A stretch of DNA of 35,013 nucleotides, taken from Candidatus Latescibacterota bacterium. GTDB lineage: Bacteria; Latescibacterota; UBA2968; SICM01. A program made the position numbers and the translations under genes. The notes beneath the pieces were generated by a model. It worked only from the letters and a program-made list of their open reading frames with translations, was not told where the DNA came from and searched no databases. The stretch covers positions 1-35,013 of the forward strand of contig SICM01000028.1 of assembly GCA_009694805.1 (NCBI GenBank), in the 5' to 3' direction. Positions 23,838 through 32,155 of this stretch are shown one piece after another (within the stretch, counting starts at the first letter, position 1; the number at the start of each line of letters is the position of its first letter).

Positions 23838-25394
23838 ATGACAATCGACGTGAGAGACCTTCGTGACTTTGACGGGATGCTCAAGAGGCGAATCGAAGGG
23901 TTCCGTGCGAAACTGGGCGATTGGCTGGCGCCGCACAGGCTGACGCTCGCCGAAGCGCGGGTACACCGGGTGCTCGTGCCGATGGTGGGCGTGTACACGC
24001 CGGGGTGGCAGGCCCTTCCGGCGTGCTCATGGGCGTTTGTGGAACTGGTGACGAACGAGGGCCTGGTCGGCACGGGCGAGTGGTCGATTGAACTGCCCGA
24101 GGAGACCCGTCGCGCCCTGGATGAAATCCGGGCGCAGCCGACGCGGAACCTGCTCGACCCGGAACTGGAAGCGCCGCTGTACATGGCGTGGTGGGACCTG
24201 GTGGGGCAGGCGCTGGGCCGGCCGCTGCACCAGTTGTGGGCGGATCTGTTCGAGCGCGGGTTTGCGCCGCCCGACCGGGTGCCGATGGCGGCGTACACGT
24301 GGCAGCGCTTCGCCGACATCCAGGGCCGGGACGCGGTGACGTTCGAGCGCTGGCCGGAGCACGCGCAGATGCGGGCCCGGCAGGGGTTCCCGGCGGTCAA
24401 ATTGTCGCTGACCGCCTACCAGCCGGAGGAACACGTCGAGCTGATTCACCGCGTGCGCGAAGCGGTCGGGCCTGCGGTGAGGGTGCGTTTCGACGCGCAC
24501 GGGGCGTGGAACCTTCAGGAGGCGCGGCGGATCCTGCGCGCGGTGGAGGGTTGCAACATCGAGTTTGCCGAGCAGCCGATGAACGCGCTGCTGCCGCAGC
24601 GGTTCTATCCGCCGGGGGAGGCCGCGCCGGACCGTTCACCGGCCTCGGGCAGCTACCAGGGCGAGTTCTATTTTCGGCACATGACGCAGTTGCGGCGGGA
24701 GCAGCCGATTCCGCTGTCGTGCCACTGGTGGACGCCGCCGATCGTACACGACCCGGGCGCGGGTGTGATGGCGAATTGCTGGGAATTGAACTGGCATCTG
24801 CTGGAGCGTTACGACGCGGCGGACATCAGCTCGCCGGACATCGGGCTCGGCCCGTGGGGGCTGTGGCGACTCTACGAGTTGAGCCGCTTCATGGGCATGC
24901 ACCGTACGCTGCACAGCAACTTTGAGATGTGTCTGCAACTCTATTTTCGTTGCGCCATGGCGTCGGCCCTGATGTATGACGGCGACGCGGCGGGCCTGTA
25001 CCTGGGCACCACGCCGCGCGCGTGCCACCCCATCGACAACGAAACGATCCAGGTGGGCGACGACGTGATCGAGGGCGGGCCGTTCGACTGGACCGGCGGA
25101 CATCTGCGGCTGACGGACCGCCCCGGCCACGGCCTGCGCCTGGACCCGGAACGGCTGTCGAAATATGTCTACAACGAGCAGGCGGTCGCGCCCTATCGGG
25201 CCCACGCGCAGAAGCTGTACGCGAACTATCTGCTGGACCGGCCCCGCACCACGACGCAGGCGGGCTGGCCCAAGCCCGGCGGCCCCGAACGGTTCGACCG
25301 GCAGGCCTATCCTTATCGCCTCGACCAGATCCTCGAAGCCCAGAGCAAGCCGCAGGACGTGGATGTTCAACTCAACCGCGAAGTGTCCGCGTGA
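23838..25394 (+). CDS. Enolase-superfamily (mandelate racemase/glucarate dehydratase-like) protein
   Basis: About 518 residues, longer than typical 400-450 members. The start at 23838 is preferred for the AAGGA four bases upstream; the ATG at 23826 would add four residues. The enolase-superfamily metal ligands are partly visible: Asp in VRFDAHG (about 219) and Glu in IEFAEQP (about 245). A His in HSN (about 359) with a preceding Asp (SSPDIG) resembles the His-Asp dyad of glucarate dehydratases. The usual KxK is KLS, so the second lysine is lost. The third metal ligand segment reads PLSCHWW after an insertion of about 30 residues. It probably dehydrates or epimerises an acid sugar, but the reaction may be unusual. 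The next SDR starts 16 bases downstream. Confidence 0.78.
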   Translation: MTIDVRDLRDFDGMLKRRIEGFRAKLGDWLAPHRLTLAEARVHRVLVPMVGVYTPGWQALPACSWAFVELVTNEGLVGTGEWSIELPEETRRALDEIRAQPTRNLLDPELEAPLYMAWWDLVGQALGRPLHQLWADLFERGFAPPDRVPMAAYTWQRFADIQGRDAVTFERWPEHAQMRARQGFPAVKLSLTAYQPEEHVELIHRVREAVGPAVRVRFDAHGAWNLQEARRILRAVEGCNIEFAEQPMNALLPQRFYPPGEAAPDRSPASGSYQGEFYFRHMTQLRREQPIPLSCHWWTPPIVHDPGAGVMANCWELNWHLLERYDAADISSPDIGLGPWGLWRLYELSRFMGMHRTLHSNFEMCLQLYFRCAMASALMYDGDAAGLYLGTTPRACHPIDNETIQVGDDVIEGGPFDWTGGHLRLTDRPGHGLRLDPERLSKYVYNEQAVAPYRAHAQKLYANYLLDRPRTTTQAGWPKPGGPERFDRQAYPYRLDQILEAQSKPQDVDVQLNREVSA

Positions 25395-25410
25395 GGAAGA
25401 AAACGGATCT

Positions 25411-26178
25411 ATGAACACGCTTACTGATCAAGTTTCGATCGTCACCGGCGGCGCCTCGGGCATCGGCGAGGCGACCGCCCGGCTCCTCGCCCAGCGGGGT
25501 GCCACGGTGGTCATCGCAGACATCAACGACGAGGCCGGCGCGGCCGTGGCCGACCAGATCCAGCGTGCGGGCCAGATGGCGGAATTCCAGCATTGCGACG
25601 TGTCACAGCCGCAGGACGTCGACGCCCTGGTCGCCCGGACGGTGCAACGTTTCGGACGTCTGGATGCGATGGTCGCCAACGCCGGGGTCCAGGTCGAGAA
25701 GCCGCTGGCAGAGACGACCGACGCGGAATGGGACCGTGTGATCAACATCAACCTCAAGGGCACGTTCCTGTGCTGCCGCGCTGCGGTGAGGCAGATGCTC
25801 CAGAACGGCGGCGGAAACATCGTCGCCATCGGTTCGGTCCTGAGCCTCGTCGCCGAGCCCGTGCTGGCCGCCTACTGCGCGTCCAAGGGGGGTATTCTGA
25901 TGCTCATCCGCAGCATCGCCACCGATTATGGCCGGCACCACATCCGCGCCAACTGCGTCTGTCCGGGCTACATCAACACGCCGCTGGGCGACGGCTACTT
26001 TGCCATCCAGCCCGACCCCGCCGCCGCGCGCCACGCCGCTGACGCGATGCACGCGCTGGGCCGCATGGGCGGACCCGATGAAGTCGCCCGATGCGTGGCG
26101 TTCCTGATCAGCGAGGAGGCGTCGTTCATGACCGGCGCGGCGCTCGTGGTGGACGGGGGGCTCATCGCGAAGGTCTGA
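25411..26178 (+). CDS. SDR-family NAD-dependent oxidoreductase
   Basis: A 255-residue classical SDR: TGGASGIG (12-19), Asp37 after beta-2 (VIADIN) favouring NAD, NAGV (90-93), Ser142, Tyr155 and Lys159 (AYCASKGG), end VVDGG. The ATG at 25411 is the first consistent with homologues; the open frame extends far upstream but overlaps the dehydratase gene in another frame. It lies 16 bases after the enolase-superfamily gene, so the two are probably co-transcribed and act on the same acid-sugar series. Confidence 0.85.
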   Translation: MNTLTDQVSIVTGGASGIGEATARLLAQRGATVVIADINDEAGAAVADQIQRAGQMAEFQHCDVSQPQDVDALVARTVQRFGRLDAMVANAGVQVEKPLAETTDAEWDRVININLKGTFLCCRAAVRQMLQNGGGNIVAIGSVLSLVAEPVLAAYCASKGGILMLIRSIATDYGRHHIRANCVCPGYINTPLGDGYFAIQPDPAAARHAADAMHALGRMGGPDEVARCVAFLISEEASFMTGAALVVDGGLIAKV

Positions 26179-26220
26179 TCCGGGACCAGGCTATCACCCA
26201 TTCTTGCACAGGAGTCGAGG

Positions 26221-29200
26221 ATGCAAACTGTGATCGTTGGGCAGGACGGCGCTGAAGGCGTGCGGCGCAGCCTGGGGGAAGTTGGGAAGGGCTGGGACCA
26301 GGGGAGGTTCTGGACCGTCGAGACCTATTTTCTCTACATTCTTCTGTGGGACCCGTTCATTCTGTGCCGGACGCAGGGGGCGCCGGCCCTGCACGCGTCG
26401 GGGGCGGACGTGGACAGGGCCGCGCAGACGATGCTGTTCTTCGCGCAGTCGGGGACCGTCGCCGATCGGCCGTTGATCGCCCAGGTCCTGAAGCGCGGGG
26501 GCTGCGTCGTGCTGCAACAGCCCGCCGCTGAGCTGCTGGAGGAGGTCGGTGGGCCGATGACGCTGGCCGATGTCCGGCGGCCCACCCTGGTCTCGTTGCG
26601 TGAGCGGTGGGACCTGGGGTCCGGGGCCGCGCGCCCGTACTACTATCCCCACATGCAGCCCTTCCTCCGGCTGGCGCCCAACGGCGCTCAGGTGCTGACG
26701 CGGATCGGAGGCAACCCCGATCTGGTGGTCTCGCATCGGGCGGCGGTGTGGGCGGGGAACGCGTTTCAGGCCGCGGTGCGCTACACCAACCTGCCGGATG
26801 TGCTGTCTCATCTGCTGGCTGAACTGGCAGGCCTGATGGCGCAGGTGGTGGGCGGGTTCGTCGATGATCCGCTCCGGGATGAAGAGCAGCAGCGGTTGAC
26901 CGAGACGTTTGAACTGCGCCGGGACTTTCACGCGCTGGGGTATGCGTATCTGACGGTGCAGGAGCTGGCGCGTTGTCTGGGTCGTGAGGCCGCCGGTCTG
27001 GCCGACGTCGCAGGTCTGGCGGTGGCGGCGGCGGGGGACCTGGTGGCGGGCGATGACGAAGCGGCGGAACGGGGGCTCAAGCATACTTTCCAGGCGCTCG
27101 AACGGGTGAATCGTACGCTTCAGCCGACACCGGCCGTGTTCACCGACACGCTTCACGGCGGGGAACTGTACCCCGATATCGGCTATTTTGAGATCGACTG
27201 GCCGCAGCACCCTGCCGATGTGCTGGAGACCTACATGCACCTGGTCAGGACGCGCTCCTACCGCTTCAACGTGGATTTTGGCGCGACGACGGTGCGGGAG
27301 CTGGCATTGCGGTTTCCGGACCTCTTCGCCGAGTTGAGGCTCGCCCAGGACCAGCGCCTGGTGGAGTTCGTGAACGGGTCGTGCAACCAGCCCTATCCCC
27401 CCCTGCATTCGCTGGAGAGCCAGATCCGGCAGTTCGACGTGGGGGTGCAGGTGTGGCAGGAGGTGTTCGGAAGGCCGCCGGGCACGTACGCCTCGCAGGA
27501 ATATGGCTTCTGCCCGCAGATCGGCGCGGTGCTGGCGCAGCAGGGGTATGACCAGGCGGTGATCCGGGTGCAGAACATGGGGGACGCGCCGACGCTGCGC
27601 GACGAACAGATCGACTGGGTGGCGCCCAGCGGCGACCGGCTGCGCTCGCTCCCGTCCCACCCGCACAAGTCGGAACAGCTCAACATGTTCACGTATAACA
27701 ACCTCCATTTGAAACTGTTTCTGCACCAGCGCGAGACCCCGGACTTTGCGGTGTTTACGTGTCTGGGCGATATCACCTACTATCGTCACCTGCGCGAAGA
27801 GCTGGCGCGGGTGTGCCACTATGCCCCCGTGTTCGGACGCTTCGCGACGTTCGCCGAGTACTTCGATGTGACGCGCCATCGTCCGGCGCCGGAGCGGCGT
27901 CCGGCCATGCGGGACTTTCACTGCGACGCGGGCTTTCTCAACCTGGATCTGTGGGGGATCTACCAGGAGAACACGGGCAACTACAACACGCACTGCGTGC
28001 GGTCGCTGGGGTCCACCAGCCAGTTTGCCGCGGCGGAGCTGATCGACGGCGTGGCGATCCACGGCGGGGCCCAGCCGATGCCCGACGTGGATCATGACGC
28101 CCACTGGGAGGCGCTGACGCACTACCAGGGTCACGGCACGTATATCGTGCCCTGGTACCCTTCCGGGGCCTTTCTGGGCGGGATCGGCAATCCGAGGACG
28201 GCCAAGGTCGGGTACGGGGTTCCCAACATCTGCGATTACGTCGGTCCGTTCTCGCCCCGGCTCATGAAAGAGGTGACGGAGCCGATGATGGACGCGTCCG
28301 AGCGCCAGGCGGCGTACCTGATGCAACAGCGGTTGCAGGCCATGGCGCCCGCCTCGATCCGTGGGACCGGGTTCATGCTCTACAGTTTCGCGCCCGGGCG
28401 GCGACGGGTCGTGACGCTGGCCGACGCCGCTGGCCGGGCGATTTGCGCGGGCGACCAGGCGCTGGCGGCGCAGGATTTCGGGCGAGACCGTCTCGCGCTC
28501 GTGGATCTGCCGTCGTATGGTTACGCGGTTGTGGACGCCCGCGCGGAGGCCGGTGTTCAGACTGCCGTGATCGATCCTGTCTCGGTGGGCGCGGATCACC
28601 TGGAGAACCGGGCGCTGCGCGTCGAATTCGATCCGGCGACAGGGATGCTTCGGCGATTGTTGTGCAAAGCGACGGGCCATGAGCTTCTGGGTCCCGGCAG
28701 TGGGGCGTTCACCTGCCCGGAGGGCGGAGGGCAGCGCTGCCGGGGCATTCGTCCTGTTGCTTCGGGACCTCTGCGCGGGGCGTTCGAGTTCGACATTGAG
28801 TTGCCCGTGAAAGATCAAAAGCCCTGCCGGCTTCGAACCCGGGCGTGGCTGGATGCCGAGGCGTCGGTCGTGGAGTTCGAGACGGAGGTGGACGACGTCC
28901 CCGAGCTGAAGGGCAACCAGTGGCGCAACCACCTGGGCGTGCGCTTCGCGCTGGCCGGGGCGGGGACGCCTATTCAGACCTGTCACTTCAACGTGCTGGA
29001 GCCGCACGACGGCGAGCAGCTCTTCAGCCCCAATGTGCTGGTGGCGCAGGGCGAGCCGGTGAGCACGGTCTTCCTCAACGAGGGCAATGAATTTTACCTG
29101 AGACAGGGCGCTGCGCTCTCGAACATTCTGATCTTTGAGAACGAAGTGTCCCGCCGGTTTCGGTACGCGGTGGGGATCGCAGGGAACAATCCGCTGATGC

Positions 29201-29538
29201 AGGGGCGGATCTGGCACCAGCCCGTCATCCCGACGCCGATCTCCGCCGGAGGGAGCGGTAGCCCGGTACGCGAACCGTCGGGGTCTTTTCTGTCGTTCGA
29301 TTCGCCGGACGTGGAGCTGCTCTCCTGCCGGCTGAAGGGGGATGTGTTCCGCGTCCGTCTGGCGAACACCACGGGGAAGGCCGTTCAGACTCATCTGCGG
29401 ATGTTTCTGCCGATCGCCTCGGCCGAGCTGACGGGCCTGGACGGCAGGCGCGCCGTCGAGCAGCCGGTGGCCGCCGGACAGGTGGCGCTCTCGCTGCGCC
29501 CGTGGGATATCCGGCAACTCCATCTTCGACTGGGATAA
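26221..29538 (+). CDS. Large GH38-like (alpha-mannosidase-like) protein
   Basis: A 1105-residue protein with AGGAG about eight bases before the ATG and no signal peptide. Residues about 1-190 look like a Rossmann-type (glutamine-amidotransferase-like) region ('RGGCVVLQQP'). Residues about 305-600 resemble the GH38/GH57-type catalytic fold: LYPDIGYFEIDWPQHP, then 'RFPDLFAELRLAQDQRLVEFVNG', 'LHSLESQIRQ', and 'GTYASQEYGFCPQIGAVLAQQGYD'. The C-terminal 500 residues are beta-rich, as in mannosidases. The zinc-ligand HID is replaced (YPDIGY) and the usual nucleophile Asp segment reads NGSCNQPYPPLHS, so ordinary retaining mannosidase chemistry is doubtful. It lies between an SDR and two heparinase-like genes, suggesting a role in glycan handling. 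Confidence 0.7.
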   Translation: MQTVIVGQDGAEGVRRSLGEVGKGWDQGRFWTVETYFLYILLWDPFILCRTQGAPALHASGADVDRAAQTMLFFAQSGTVADRPLIAQVLKRGGCVVLQQPAAELLEEVGGPMTLADVRRPTLVSLRERWDLGSGAARPYYYPHMQPFLRLAPNGAQVLTRIGGNPDLVVSHRAAVWAGNAFQAAVRYTNLPDVLSHLLAELAGLMAQVVGGFVDDPLRDEEQQRLTETFELRRDFHALGYAYLTVQELARCLGREAAGLADVAGLAVAAAGDLVAGDDEAAERGLKHTFQALERVNRTLQPTPAVFTDTLHGGELYPDIGYFEIDWPQHPADVLETYMHLVRTRSYRFNVDFGATTVRELALRFPDLFAELRLAQDQRLVEFVNGSCNQPYPPLHSLESQIRQFDVGVQVWQEVFGRPPGTYASQEYGFCPQIGAVLAQQGYDQAVIRVQNMGDAPTLRDEQIDWVAPSGDRLRSLPSHPHKSEQLNMFTYNNLHLKLFLHQRETPDFAVFTCLGDITYYRHLREELARVCHYAPVFGRFATFAEYFDVTRHRPAPERRPAMRDFHCDAGFLNLDLWGIYQENTGNYNTHCVRSLGSTSQFAAAELIDGVAIHGGAQPMPDVDHDAHWEALTHYQGHGTYIVPWYPSGAFLGGIGNPRTAKVGYGVPNICDYVGPFSPRLMKEVTEPMMDASERQAAYLMQQRLQAMAPASIRGTGFMLYSFAPGRRRVVTLADAAGRAICAGDQALAAQDFGRDRLALVDLPSYGYAVVDARAEAGVQTAVIDPVSVGADHLENRALRVEFDPATGMLRRLLCKATGHELLGPGSGAFTCPEGGGQRCRGIRPVASGPLRGAFEFDIELPVKDQKPCRLRTRAWLDAEASVVEFETEVDDVPELKGNQWRNHLGVRFALAGAGTPIQTCHFNVLEPHDGEQLFSPNVLVAQGEPVSTVFLNEGNEFYLRQGAALSNILIFENEVSRRFRYAVGIAGNNPLMQGRIWHQPVIPTPISAGGSGSPVREPSGSFLSFDSPDVELLSCRLKGDVFRVRLANTTGKAVQTHLRMFLPIASAELTGLDGRRAVEQPVAAGQVALSLRPWDIRQLHLRLG

Positions 29539-29551
29539 GGGGGATTGTCTC

Positions 29552-32077
29552 ATGAACTCGAACTTGACCGGGGCGCAGGGGTGGGTCCATCCTGCCGGGC
29601 TCCTGGATGTGGGGACGCTCGAAGAGATGAAGCGGAAGGCCGGGTCCCTGGCGTGGGCGCGGAAGGCCGTGGAGGAGATGGACGCGGACGTCCAGCCGTG
29701 GCTGGCGCAGTCCCTCGAACGGCTGGAGGCGTTGCTGCCCAAACGGAAGATGCAGGTCTACTGGCTGATGACCTGTCCGGAGTGTCTGACCCGGCTGCCG
29801 TTCGACCCCTTCAACGACCGGGAGGTCGCCTGCCAGAAGTGCCATAAGACCTTTAGCCTGGACCAGACCTCCCCGGCGACGTACCCGGCCTATGCCGGGA
29901 CCCTCTACGAGGGGTGGGGCTGCTCGTACCTGCTGGGGATCGCCCAGGTGGCCCAGCAGACGGCGCTCCTGCACGCCCTGGGCGCGGACCGGTCCTACGC
30001 AGAGCGCAGCGCCGGAATCCTGAAGCTGTTCGCCAGGCATATCCGGTCGCTCCCGGTCCGGGGCAGCGCCCTCTACCCCGTCCTCTGGACGTACCACAAG
30101 GAGGGGGACTGCAAGATCGTCATCAGCCTTGCGGAGGCTTATGAACTCCTGAGGGGCGTCGAGGGGCTTTTCAGCCCGGAAGGGCATCGCGTGATCCAGA
30201 TGGACCTGCTCAAGCACTGGGTCGATGCGGTGTTCCGGACAGAACGGGACAGCAGCCCGGTTCAGAACAACGTTTTTAACTACCTGAGCGCAGTGGCGCT
30301 GGCGGGCTGCGCCATCGAGGACGCGGACTACGTGGACTGGGCCTTCGGACGCCGGGCGTATGCGCCGGAGGAGCGGCCGGACCATCACAGCCTGGGCTGG
30401 CTCACGGACCACTACTACCGGGCGGACGGGTCGTCTCTGGAGATCTGCAGCGCCTACCACCTGTATGCCCTGGGCCCCCACTGCCAGTCCCTCTTGCTGG
30501 GTCACCGGCTCTCGCGGCAGATGCCCGACCTGTTCCCATCGGAGGTCTATGACGAGACCAGCCCGCAGAATCCCCGGTCGCACGCGCTGCGCCGGGCCCT
30601 CCAGTGGTTCATCGCCCAGTCCTTCCCGGACCTCACGATGGCGCCCTTCAGCGACATGGGGGGACGGGTCAGCCTGGCGAGCTATCCGCTGACCGCGGAG
30701 ATCGGCTATCGCTACCTGGGTCTTGAGGAGGCGGGCTCGTACCGCGCCCTGCGGGAGGGCGACCGGGGGCTGATCGGGTTGATGTACGGGGCCGATACGC
30801 TGGAGGAGAAACCCGTGCGCTACCAGAGCGCGCACCTGTCCAGCGGATACGTGGCGCTGAAGCGGGAGGCGAACGGGAACCGTCTCTACGCCGGGCTGAA
30901 CGTCCTGCTGCCCGGGGGCAGCCACCAGCACGCGGATCGGCTGAATCTCCTCACCTACTCGCGCGACCGGATGCTCACCGGGGAGAAGACCACCCGTTAT
31001 GAGGACACGGACCAGCGTGTGTACAGCGGGGCCTCGTATGGCCACAACACGGTAACGGTCGATGAGACCTCGCAGGTACACGGAAACCATCTTCAAGGCG
31101 ACCGCATTCCGCGCATCGAGGTCTTCGTGGATCTCCCGGCAGCGCAGGTGGCCGAGGCCCACGGAGACCGGGTCTATGAGCAGACGGAGGCCTACCGCCG
31201 CCTCATCTGCCAGTTCGATGAGTACCTGCTGGACATCTTCCACGTGCGGGGGGGGAAGGTCCACGACTGGTTTCACCACGGGGTCGGTGAGGAGCCGGCG
31301 ATCTCGATTCCGACGGAGCGCAGGACGGGTTTCGAGCCGGCGCTCTACGTGATGCGGGGCGAGCCGGACTACAGGACAGGCGCGGCGGACGAGACGTTCA
31401 CCGCCACCTGGCGGCTCCCGGCCGAGCCCGGGTCTGAATATGCCGGAAGGCGTCGAGACGTGTTCTCCCGGGTGACCCTGGCCGGCGCGTCCGGGCAGAC
31501 GGCCTTTGTCCTGAGCACCTTCCCCGACCCCGGCAGGCACAGTCTGATGGTGCGCCACCAGGGGACGACGGCGCCTTTCGTGGCTTTACACGAGGCGGGT
31601 TTCGACACGTTCGTGGTCACCGGAGTGCGCCGTCTGCCGGGGGATGCGGCGACGGTCCTGGAGGTCACGCACGCGGACGGGGGCCGGCGGCTGGCGCTCT
31701 ACGAGTCGGGTTCAGGGCCGGAGGGTTTGCGGCTGAAGGGGCGTTTCGGGGCCATTGAACTGGATGTCCACGGCCGGCTGCGCAGCCTTGTTCTGGTCCG
31801 GGGCAGAGAGCTGTGCCACGGCAGCCTTCGCATCGAGGCCGACCGGGAGGTGTCCCTGTCGGTGACTTTCGACGACCGGGGCGCGCACCTGGTCTCTTCC
31901 CCGCCGGTGGCCTACGAGACGCTGGAAGGACGGCCCGTCTACGCCGCAGGGCAGGACGCCACCGTGGAGATGACCCTCCCTGCGCAGGGATCGCCGACGG
32001 GAAAGGACCTTCTGAAGCGCGTCCTCGTCCCCGGGCAAGCGAAGGACGGCCCCGTGCCCGTGGAGGTCCGGTGGTGA
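29552..32077 (+). CDS. Heparinase II/III-like protein 3 with zinc-knuckle insert
   Basis: An 841-residue protein, no signal peptide. A CxxC-CxxC knuckle is formed by CPEC (Cys75, Cys78) and CQKC (Cys94, Cys97), likely binding zinc. An alpha/alpha-toroid region follows (NNVFNYLSAVAL; DHYYRADGSSLEICSAYHLY). The heparinase II/III motif is GGSHQHADRLNLL with His458 and His460, then YGHNTVTVDE. It starts 13 bases after the GH38-like gene; a G-rich site (GGGGG) precedes the ATG. A cytoplasmic polysaccharide-lyase role is inferred; the catalytic Tyr and substrate are not certain. Confidence 0.83.
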   Translation: MNSNLTGAQGWVHPAGLLDVGTLEEMKRKAGSLAWARKAVEEMDADVQPWLAQSLERLEALLPKRKMQVYWLMTCPECLTRLPFDPFNDREVACQKCHKTFSLDQTSPATYPAYAGTLYEGWGCSYLLGIAQVAQQTALLHALGADRSYAERSAGILKLFARHIRSLPVRGSALYPVLWTYHKEGDCKIVISLAEAYELLRGVEGLFSPEGHRVIQMDLLKHWVDAVFRTERDSSPVQNNVFNYLSAVALAGCAIEDADYVDWAFGRRAYAPEERPDHHSLGWLTDHYYRADGSSLEICSAYHLYALGPHCQSLLLGHRLSRQMPDLFPSEVYDETSPQNPRSHALRRALQWFIAQSFPDLTMAPFSDMGGRVSLASYPLTAEIGYRYLGLEEAGSYRALREGDRGLIGLMYGADTLEEKPVRYQSAHLSSGYVALKREANGNRLYAGLNVLLPGGSHQHADRLNLLTYSRDRMLTGEKTTRYEDTDQRVYSGASYGHNTVTVDETSQVHGNHLQGDRIPRIEVFVDLPAAQVAEAHGDRVYEQTEAYRRLICQFDEYLLDIFHVRGGKVHDWFHHGVGEEPAISIPTERRTGFEPALYVMRGEPDYRTGAADETFTATWRLPAEPGSEYAGRRRDVFSRVTLAGASGQTAFVLSTFPDPGRHSLMVRHQGTTAPFVALHEAGFDTFVVTGVRRLPGDAATVLEVTHADGGRRLALYESGSGPEGLRLKGRFGAIELDVHGRLRSLVLVRGRELCHGSLRIEADREVSLSVTFDDRGAHLVSSPPVAYETLEGRPVYAAGQDATVEMTLPAQGSPTGKDLLKRVLVPGQAKDGPVPVEVRW

Positions 32078-32155
32078 GGCCGGACGGAAGCCGGGCCGGA
32101 CCAGGCAGGTGAACATGCTGTGGGCGGTTTCCCACCTTCTTTCAGGGAGGATGAC

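Noticed and set aside
25165-25410. Earlier start giving an 82-residue N-terminal extension on the SDR at 25411
   Set aside because: The extension overlaps the dehydratase gene in another frame and is compositionally a shadow; MNTLTDQ at 25411 begins the standard SDR fold.
26194-31558. Very long open frames on the minus strand opposite the GH38-like and heparinase-like genes
   Set aside because: Arg/Pro/His-rich products with no recognisable domains, mirroring GC-rich plus-strand genes.
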